Positions 8,041 to 14,000 of a stretch of 14,000 nucleotides of DNA are shown in pieces. Below the pieces are notes generated by a model. The model was not told where the DNA came from. It did not search any database and saw only the letters and a program-made list of their open reading frames with translations. The first letter of the stretch is position 1; each line of letters begins with the position of its first letter. Source of the stretch: Zygnema cylindricum (taxonomy: Eukaryota; Streptophyta; Zygnematophyceae; Zygnematales; Zygnemataceae); the NCBI GenBank assembly GCA_037447655.1, contig JBBHKE010001378.1:454148-468147 (forward strand), in the 5' to 3' direction. The translations under genes and the position numbers were made by a program.

Positions 8041-9099
8041 CATCAAGATCTTCACGATAAAATAGGTGAAAGTACAAAATCTGACAAATCTTACACTGTA
8101 GGGTCCTTTGACTCTAATTCTTGCAAAAGTATAATTTGGGTGTTCGCGCGAATAATTATTACGCCACACATATTTTACACTAACATATGTAAGATCTCAT
8201 TCGCCTTTTATTCTGAGCAAAGTTTTTCATGCGATAGCGTGATTATTTTAATCCATGTTTTGTACTTTTTTCCTTCTCAAAGTAACATTTTGTACGGACT
8301 GATACGTCCGTACACCACAATTTCAATAATATCATAAATTAGAATTATGAACGTTAAGGGTCAAGTTCCATCATTCGAAAAGTGGGGTAGTTTACAAAAA
8401 TCTGCGACTAACCGTACCAAACCGTACCACTTATTTTGTTTTTATAGGCGAAACAACATTACAGGGAATCTTGCCAATACTCTTCGAATGTCTTGGAGGT
8501 AACACTGACCCTCGGATATTCATCCGCGAGGCCTTCGCTTCATTTTTCTTTGTACATGCCCACGTACCTCAAAGAGGTGGGTTATGAATCTCGACACGGT
8601 GGACGATTAAGCTACGTGTCACGATGGACAACCAACGAAAAATCACGAGATTTGCACATGACACGTATTTTCCAAAATAAAACCGAAAATAAAAATGTAA
8701 TTTCGAAGCACTCTTTCGTCACTCTATTTTCGTTAACTTTTGTTCATCACACTATTTCTCTCAAAAGACTTTCGTTTTGGTAGAGAAGAGCAACCCTAAA
8801 AAATGAGCTGGCGTAAAGACAAGCGTATGCAAAAGTAGAAATGTTTTGTCGTATGCGTACGATTACTTTGTACGCAGGTACATGGTACACAAGTGAAGAT
8901 TTGAAGTTAAGTTTGTATGTGCTAAAAATCTTAAGGATATTCAATATCAGTTCGTAGCTTGCGTGGCGCCTGTCAATTCAGAACACGTGGTTTACAAACT
9001 CTACGTGATGGAACTTCGACTCAATTAACCCGGGCCGTAGAGTTGGTCCTACAATTACAAAAATGACTGATGGAACGCCACCCTAATTCTCTAAAATCG
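8041..9099. other. Gene-free DNA between palindromic repeats
   Basis: I found no convincing gene. Small frames near 8023-8337 and 8493-8783 have no recognisable domain. Notable are a perfect hairpin at 8291-8314 (TGTACGGAC, 6-base loop, GTCCGTACA), a doubled ACCGTACCA near 8410-8430, and four GTAC sites in about 40 bases at 8857-8888. Confidence 0.4.
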
Positions 9100-9360
9100 T
9101 AATTAACGTAGAGGAAAATTTAGTATTATTTATTCTATTTCGGGTTTTGGAATCAAAATTTGGGGGAGCCGGTATAGAGTTCATAACGCTAATAACGATT
9201 CCCGGTGTACTGTACAGTACACCGCGAATTGTTATTAGTGTCAAAGTTTAATTAGTTTTGAGAAAAAAATATTGTTATTAATGCTAATTAGGAATTTGAA
9301 AATTTTCAAAAAAAAGGTGTATTCTAATTTTGGCGTTAATGCTAATTTGAGAGTTGCAAA
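9100..9360. repeat. Palindrome-centred repeat, copy 2 (best preserved)
   Basis: A 54-bp near-perfect palindrome at 9187-9240 is centred on 9213/9214 with the core GTGTACTGTACAGTACAC; 24 of 27 arm positions pair. The left flank from TAATTAACGTA (9100) resembles that of copy 3. The right flank (TTATTAGTGTC..., CTAATTAGGAATTT, TCTAATTTTGGCG) resembles that of copy 1. Confidence 0.6.
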
Positions 9361-9665
9361 AAAAGGAATAATCGCCTTACAATTGTATATATATTAATAT
9401 ATGTACCCGTACAAATTATTAGAAATTGTACGCCGTCGCGAAATTTAAATATTTGTACATGTCAGACTAGATTACGGCAGTTATGCGATCAGATTGAATC
9501 CCGTTTTTTGAGCGCACTTTCCTACGCGTGCGCGTCTGATTTAATTCATTTTTTGTAAAGTTTTACTTGAAAAGGTACATTTGTGTATGGTTTGACATCG
9601 ACCCTACACCACACTATTTACATCTTATTGTACTTTCGTTCTTTATGCTATTTTGTATTGTTCCT

Positions 9666-9780
9666 TAATTAACGTAAAGGAAAAATTAAAATCATGTATA
9701 CTATTTAAAAAAAGACCAAAATTTTAGGAACCCAAATTAGAGTTATATACTCTAATAACGATTCGCGGTGTACTGTAGAC
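9666..9780. repeat. Palindrome-centred repeat, copy 3 (left half only)
   Basis: From TAATTAACGTAAAGG at 9666 to GGTGTACTGT ending at 9776 this follows copy 2 (9100-9213) with small indels. The similarity stops at the palindrome centre, where the sequence changes to AGACTGCAGTGAG. The right arm is absent, so this copy is broken exactly at or next to the symmetry axis. Confidence 0.55.
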
Positions 9781-9999
9781 TGCAGTGAGACCCTTTTCTA
9801 CCTCGACGGCGTAGAAAAATAACGTTTGAAGAGCAAAGGAAATAATGGCAACGATAATTTTGAACAGAGATATCGGTATCGATCACAGGTGATCATTGGC
9901 GATATATCATAGCGATCGGCTATGTCAATCACGAAGACCCCCCTAGAAAAGTACAGATCGACTGTCAAAAAATCGTTTTCGACATACAACACTAGAATA
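9781..9999. other. Intergenic stretch before the hAT element
   Basis: No gene or repeat is recognised. There is a short palindrome, GATCACAGGTGATC, at 9881-9894 within a GATC/GATATC-rich patch. Confidence 0.35.
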
Positions 10000-10007
10000 C
10001 CCCTTTC
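10000..10007. repeat. hAT target site duplication, left copy
   Basis: CCCCTTTC directly precedes the terminal CAGAGGTCGCAAA and is repeated exactly at 10735-10742. Eight-base duplications are the hallmark of hAT-superfamily transposition. Confidence 0.88.
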
Positions 10008-10734
10008 CAGAGGTCGCAAACGGTCAACCGAAACCGTGACCGACTGTTAACCGACCGCCCGCGCCGGATCCGGAACGGATTCGGTTGCCAAATTTTGGGG
10101 GTCGGGCGGTTACGGTCGGTTGACTCACTAGGAAAAAAAAAACGGTTAGTTACGGTCGGTCAAACAAAAAACAAAAAAATGAAAATTTTGTACTTTTTTT
10201 CTCCAACATTATTGTTCTTTGTACTTTTGGTATCGTGGAAGTACATGGCATCATGATTAGCGTCGCAAATCTGACATGGTACTGTAGTAAGCTATTTATT
10301 TCGAAAATCTTAGAGAACGCGACAAAACGTCTCAAATCTGACACGGTAGTACAATATTCATTTCGCAAATCTTAGGCAACGCGACAAAGCGTCGCAAATC
10401 TGACACAGTAGTACACTATTCATTTCGCAAATCTTAGGGAACGTGACAAAGCGTCACAAATCTGACACGGTAGTAACACTATTCATTTCGCAAATCTAAG
10501 GGAACGCGACAAATCGTAATCATTGGCTTATTCCGTCGTACATTGATTAATTTTGTACTTTTCAGGTTACGGGCGGGCACGGTCGGTTAATTCTTTTTTT
10601 CGTAAACGACGGTCGGTTAACGGTTAACAATTTTGGAGCGTGACAAAACTCGGTCGGGCGTCGGTTACTCAGATTTTGAAAAAAAAAAAACGGTCGGTTT
10701 CGGGTATGAATTTTTTTGACTTTTGCGACCTCTG
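10008..10734. mobile_element. Non-autonomous hAT transposon, 727 bp, complete
   Basis: The ends are perfect 13-bp inverted repeats: CAGAGGTCGCAAA at 10008-10020 and its complement TTTGCGACCTCTG at 10722-10734. An 8-bp exact target duplication flanks them. Subterminal regions hold many CGGTCGGTTA / TAACCGACCG motifs in mirror orientation (left 10021-10165, right 10565-10705). AAACGG, the motif bound by the maize Ac transposase, occurs at 10018, 10140 and 10688. No transposase frame exists, so it depends on an enzyme supplied from elsewhere. The centre contains four tandem units of about 62 bp. An unmutated duplication and matched termini suggest a younger insertion than the LTR elements to the left. 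The element stands about 870 bp upstream of the ZIP start codon. Confidence 0.88.
10261..10514. repeat. Four tandem ~62-bp repeats inside the hAT element
   Basis: Units start at 10261 (67 bp), 10328 (62), 10390 (62) and 10452 (63), each opening CGTCGCAAATCTGACAC (with variants) and ending GGGAACGCGACAAA. Each unit contains GTCGCAAA, shared with the element's own terminal repeat (AGGTCGCAAA), and a second TTCGCAAATCT. Unit 1 is the most diverged. They have no spacers or cas genes and are not a CRISPR array. Internal arrays of terminal-like motifs could act as extra transposase binding sites. Confidence 0.85.
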
Positions 10735-10742
10735 CCCCTTTC
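10735..10742. repeat. hAT target site duplication, right copy
   Basis: CCCCTTTC, identical to 10000-10007, starts right after the terminal CTCTG. Confidence 0.88.
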
Positions 10743-11610
10743 GCTACTGCATTATAGTTATGACAGGAACCAGTTCGATGCGCAAACTGAAACTGCCGAT
10801 TTCGATCAGGGCAATGCAACACTAAAAATAACCCGTTTTGTTTGTGCAGCACTGAAAGATGCGCATCGACCGCTCGTTCAAAACACTAACAAATAATTTT
10901 TATTTTCCCGCTGCATCATGTGCCGGACACGCGCCTTTACATTTTGTGTGCGTCAACTTACGGTTAAAACGGACTCACCGACACACTTTTCCACAATGTC
11001 GTTCATACATTGCTCGCCGGAATCGATTTTCCACTCTCCTCATGCCACGTCTTCCCGCCTGCATTCTATTTACACAATTCTGCACGCGCCGCTTGCGACA
11101 AGATTCTCATCGGGCGGAAGCGGGCCCAGACTACATAGCGCATCTCCGGCGGCTCTTGTTTTTTAAGACCGTGCCGGCAGCACGCTCATGCCAAAAGGGA
11201 TGCCACGTGTCTTAACGAACCCGAGATCTGTCACCACGCTGTCTCCCAGCATTCATTTTCCACGCGCTTCGAACGCGCCAATCTCAGAGACCAGATCCGT
11301 CGTGGCCCTATTCCGTACGCTCAAACCATGCGTACCGCCTCCTTTCCACGCCCTCTCCGCCGTCAATTCCTCCCCCGTCCGTCACAAAAATCCAAACTCT
11401 CCTAAACAACCCGCCTCCCTCCCGCGCGTTATCCATAAATAATAATCCTCAATCTCCCTTTCCAACTCATTCCTCGCTTAGTCCCTTCTCCCTTCCCTTC
11501 CCCTTCTCTGTCCCTCCCCGCTCCCCCCCCCTCCCCCCCCCTCCCCCCCCCTCCCCCCCTCCCCCCCCTCCCCCCCCTCCCCCCCCCCTCCTCACTCTCC
11601 CCTCCCCGCC
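10743..11610 (+). promoter_or_regulatory. Upstream region and 5' UTR of the ZIP gene
   Basis: Composition shifts to GC-rich here. Overlapping open frames at 10859-11215 and 11188-11442 carry no domain I know and are best read as chance frames in stop-poor DNA. A G-box (CACGTG, 11204-11209) and a TATA-like CATAAATAATAA at 11434-11445 lie upstream. They are followed by a pyrimidine-rich stretch typical of plant and algal transcription starts. From about 11519 to 11592 the + strand is almost pure (C7-9 T)n. I infer transcription starts around 11460-11500, not determined more exactly. Confidence 0.45.
11519..11592 (+). repeat. C-rich (CCCCCCCT)n tract in the 5' UTR
   Basis: Seven to eight blocks of 6-9 C separated by single T end about 19 bases before the start codon. 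The minus strand can form G-quadruplexes and the + strand i-motifs. It is also a length-unstable and hard-to-sequence stretch. Confidence 0.85.
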
Positions 11611-13893
11611 ATGGCGAACTGCACGGCCCCCCCCCGGCGACTCCGGCCTGGCCATGAACTACCGCGTGGGCGGGCTGTTCGGCATCCTGCTGGCGGGCCT
11701 GCTGGGGTTCATGCTGCCGAGTCTGGTGCCCGAGCACGGCCGCATGCGCATAGTGTACTTCATATTCCAGGCGTTCGCGTCGGGCGTCGTAGTGGCCACG
11801 GGGCTGGTGCACGTGCTGCCAGGTGGGAGGGGAGGGGAGGGGAGGGGGGGGGGGCGGGTTTTCTCGTCCTTGTGAGGTGGAGGGGAAGCGTGGAGAGGGA
11901 AGAGAGGGGGTGTGGAGAGGAAATGTGGGGAGAGGTTAGGCGAGAGAGGGAATGTGGGAGGGGGGGGGGAGGGGGGGGAGGAAGTGAGAGTTAGGGGGGG
12001 AATGTAGTGGATGGAGGGGAAGAAGGTGGTTGGAGAGTGCATGTCGGAAATGTTGGTGAAATGGGATGTGGGAGAGAGAGGGAAGAGAATGCGAGGATGG
12101 GAGGTGGGGTGAAATGTGAGAGGGAATGAGGGAGTGAGGGATGGATAGAGGGGTGAATGCACAGTTTTTGTCGTAGCCGTATTTTATGTTTATGGGGGAG
12201 TCAGCAAGAAGAAATGCGGAAAATGTGCCAAACCTGATCTAAGTAGTCCAATATTCATGGAAATATCCACTTTTATGAAGATTTCCGGAAGTTGTGAGGT
12301 TGTAATTGTCGGCATATTTTCTTTTCAAGGCGCGTGTAGGATTTTGTTTGTATTCGAGTCCAGCCTTGAAGATATTCAGTTTTGGCTGGTTCTCTGGTTT
12401 CTTTTTCAGCTTCTTTAGTTTTCGGCTTTTGCTTCGTCTGAAATAATATCTTCGTTAGGTTATAACTACACCTACGGGGCAGAAAAGGCTATATCTACGG
12501 ACTTAACCTAATCTCGTGAAAGCCGCATGGAGGACAAAATTGTGTCCTTCAAACTTGTGTATGTGAACAAAGAAAACGTATCGGGGTTCCGTTCCCTGAT
12601 CTCCGTACCACGGTGCACGGAATTACTATCTAAGATTCCCAGGGCATCACGAAACTCGCGAACGAAGCAAAACTTTGTTCGCGCCCAAAATTCGCCAAGT
12701 GAATTTCATCGCATGCGAGACGAATTGTTTTTGTCGGTTTCACAGGGTCCAGACGCCGTATTTGTGACTCCAAACCAATTACAACGTCGACGTGTGCAGT
12801 TTTCCCGGTAAATTTTATGTACGGTGTGCGCGGAAATTATACCTCTACCCTCAACGGGGTAATTTTCGCTATCGATGGTTAAGCTCGTTACCCTTCAGTT
12901 CAGTAATTTACTGTGTATCGTGTGTCACATAATCCACGTGTCAAATATTGTCACGTGAAACAAATTTTTGTGCGCGGTTTTTCGGTTGCACTGGATTTGC
13001 TAGCCCTTTGCTAGATCCGCGAATTCGAACTAGGAACGGTGTGGTTGGCATTTCAAATTCAAATGCAGCATGATGTTTAACATGTACTTTATCGTACTTC
13101 ACGTACTAAATTTCACGTAAACGTTTTGTCGTTTACTCGGTTTGGAGTTGATAAGCCATGTTAACGTGGATATAGTTTTTTGCCCTCATGGATTTAGTTG
13201 TCCGTTTTCGCTTTGCAGTCTTTTATTCTTTTTTAGCTTTCTCCGTTTTAAAGTCTTTCTTTTCTTTCCTTTTTTTTTCTCCTTCGAAATTTAACACTAG
13301 AATATGCTTCTTTTTACCATTTTTTGTTTTTTGCAGACGCCATAAAATCCTCAGAAAACCCTTGTACCGGTCTTGATGATTTTCCGTGGGTGGGCATGAT
13401 TGTACTTTTTTCCATCTACGTGACGTTCTCTGTCGAACACGTCCTTCAGAAGTACCTCCAACACAAATATATGAAGAATGTGGCGGTGAAAGAATCTCCA
13501 GGTGAGAATAAGCTCTTGTAACCCGTGTTGTACCTGAAGTGACCCCCTTTGTACTTGAATTAGGGAGAAACCTGGTTCAAATGGTTATTGCAATTCGAGA
13601 TTGGTATGGAGCTCTCTGAAGGCCTCTGCCGCATTGTATTGTTACATGTATATGAAGGTAGATTGTTTCTGACATTTGACCGGGTTGAATCGGGAGCAGA
13701 AATGGTTGAAGATGCCGAGAAGTCGTCCGAGGTCGATGCTGCGGCCGTGTTGAGACTTCAAAAGTATCGGGTTATTGCCTATTGTTTGGAAGGGGGAATT
13801 ATTTTCCACTCTATTTTTGTGGGGCTGACTTTGGGGACAAATAGGGATATCCCATTTGTGAGAGCGTTGACCTTCGCTCTTCTCTTTCATCAG
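11611..13893 (+). CDS. ZIP-family divalent metal (Zn/Fe) transporter, partial, three visible exons
   Basis: ZIP proteins move zinc, iron and related ions into the cytosol, usually with eight membrane segments. Exons are 11611-11822, 13337-13501 and 13700-13893; introns are phase 1, 1 and 0. Both internal junctions keep the frame: the codon split G|AC joins ...HVLP to DAIKSS (the family motif HVLPDA), and G|AA joins exon 2 to 3. Counting 190 residues: TM I about 17-38, TM II about 47-70 (FQAFASGVVVATGLVHVLPD), TM III about 87-107, TM IV about 150-171 with the HSxxxG signature HSIFVG (162-167), and TM V starting at ALTFALLFHQ, where FHQ.FEG is expected. The TM III-IV loop has only one His instead of the usual His-rich run. 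ATG 11611 (GCCATGG context) is out of frame with the rest of exon 1 by one base, owing to nine C at 11627-11635. The fallback start is ATG 11654. TM V-VIII lie beyond the window. The exact metal is not predictable. Confidence 0.88.
11823..13336 (+). other. ZIP intron 1 (1514 bp), G-rich at its 5' end
   Basis: Donor CCAG|GTGGGA and acceptor TTTTTTGCAG with a long T-rich tract from about 13240. The first 340 bases are purine-rich (GGGA/GAGG blocks, G-runs of up to 10 near 11840-11855 and 11959-11978) and can form G-quadruplexes on the + strand. The remainder is ordinary AT-rich intron sequence with several GTAC motifs near 13083-13107. A 94-codon open frame at 12527-12811 has no recognisable domain and is probably chance. 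Confidence 0.82.
13502..13699 (+). other. ZIP intron 2 (198 bp)
   Basis: Donor AG|GTGAGA and acceptor GGGAGCAG|AA. A CTGAC branch-point match at 13669-13673 sits 27 bases before the acceptor, which favours this acceptor over other AGs nearby. An open frame runs through part of it from 13588 but lacks ZIP similarity before 13700. Confidence 0.75.
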
Positions 13894-14000
13894 GTAAATG
13901 AACATATCATTCAACTGTGTCACTCTTCCTCACTCTCATGCGGTCTATTTTAGACTTATGTCAGCCACAGTCTTGAATACTGCCGCTTTCTCACTCTTCC
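13894..14000 (+). other. Start of ZIP intron 3
   Basis: Donor CAG|GTAAAT follows the FHQ codons. The frame then gives no FEG motif and meets a stop, so the reading must leave the exon here. The intron continues past the window edge. Confidence 0.75.

Noticed and set aside
8023-8783. Small + frames in the AT-rich spacer (8023-8337, 8493-8783)
   Set aside because: No domain, no repeat with known proteins that I recognise, and flanked by decayed repeats.
9881-9894. GATCACAGGTGATC palindrome
   Set aside because: Short and single; no second copy or flanking structure.
10021-10165. Telomere-like repeats from the CGGTTA/GGTCGGTTA runs
   Set aside because: They are irregular and in mirror orientation near the two ends of the hAT element, so subterminal transposon motifs explain them better.
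10261-10514. Possible CRISPR-like array
   Set aside because: The units are contiguous copies of about 62 bp without unique spacers, inside a eukaryotic hAT element.
10859-11442. Overlapping + frames of 82-118 codons upstream of the ZIP gene
   Set aside because: Several frames are open at once in GC-rich DNA with few stops. None has a recognisable motif, and the region suits a promoter.
11429-12162. Long minus-strand frames rich in Gly/Arg or Pro/Ser opposite ZIP exon 1
   Set aside because: They arise from reading the C- and G-rich tracts antisense; low complexity, no domain, and the + strand exon is clearly the coding one.
12784-12793. ACGTCGACGT, similar to the zinc-deficiency response element RTGTCGACAY
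   Set aside because: Two of ten positions differ, and it lies in the intron rather than the promoter; one such site is expected by chance often enough.
12527-12811. 94-codon + frame inside ZIP intron 1
   Set aside because: No known domain, no splice evidence, and it does not fit the ZIP frame; treated as chance, though a retrocopy remnant cannot be excluded.

Overview
This is nuclear DNA from a multicellular-plant-like eukaryote, most likely a streptophyte (land plant or charophyte alga), though I cannot name the species. The reasons are a spliced ZIP-type metal transporter gene with GT-AG introns, Ty1/copia and Ty3/gypsy LTR retrotransposons with plant-style ends (TGTTGAAA... and TGTGACACCC...), an initiator-Met-tRNA-like primer binding site, and an Ac-like hAT transposon. 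There is no sign of bacterial gene organisation. Most of the window is transposon-derived, and only one gene looks functional.

Region 1-600 is strongly T-rich on the + strand and has no recognisable gene. Positions about 607-7327 form a nested transposon. The outer element is a Ty3/gypsy retrotransposon on the minus strand: its presumed 5' LTR is at 7327-6707, its primer binding site is just inside, and a decayed gag runs from 1864 down to about 607. Its pol and 3' LTR are absent or lie outside the window. Its leader is interrupted by a younger, but still old, + strand Ty1/copia-like element at 2268-6382. That element has two diverged LTRs of about 1.08 kb, a near-perfect 5-bp target duplication, a polypurine tract, a decayed gag with one CCHC zinc knuckle, and almost no pol.

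Positions 7328-10000 are AT-rich, gene-free DNA holding a family of diverged repeats. Their core is a long palindrome centred on GTGTACTGTACAGTACAC: one near-complete copy, one degraded copy and one half copy. A complete 727-bp non-autonomous hAT element occupies 10008-10734. It has 13-bp perfect terminal inverted repeats, an exact 8-bp target duplication (CCCCTTTC), Ac-like AAACGG and CGGTCGGTTA subterminal motifs, and four tandem copies of a unit of about 62 bp.

From about 10860 the base composition becomes GC-richer and leads into the promoter and pyrimidine-rich 5' UTR of a + strand ZIP-family metal transporter gene (11611 to beyond 14000). Three exons are visible: 11611-11822, 13337-13501 and 13700-13893. 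They encode membrane segments I to IV and the start of V, including the HSxxxG signature. The first 14 codons and the rest of exon 1 are in different frames, separated by a run of nine C, which points to a one-base indel or sequencing error. The gene continues past the window edge.
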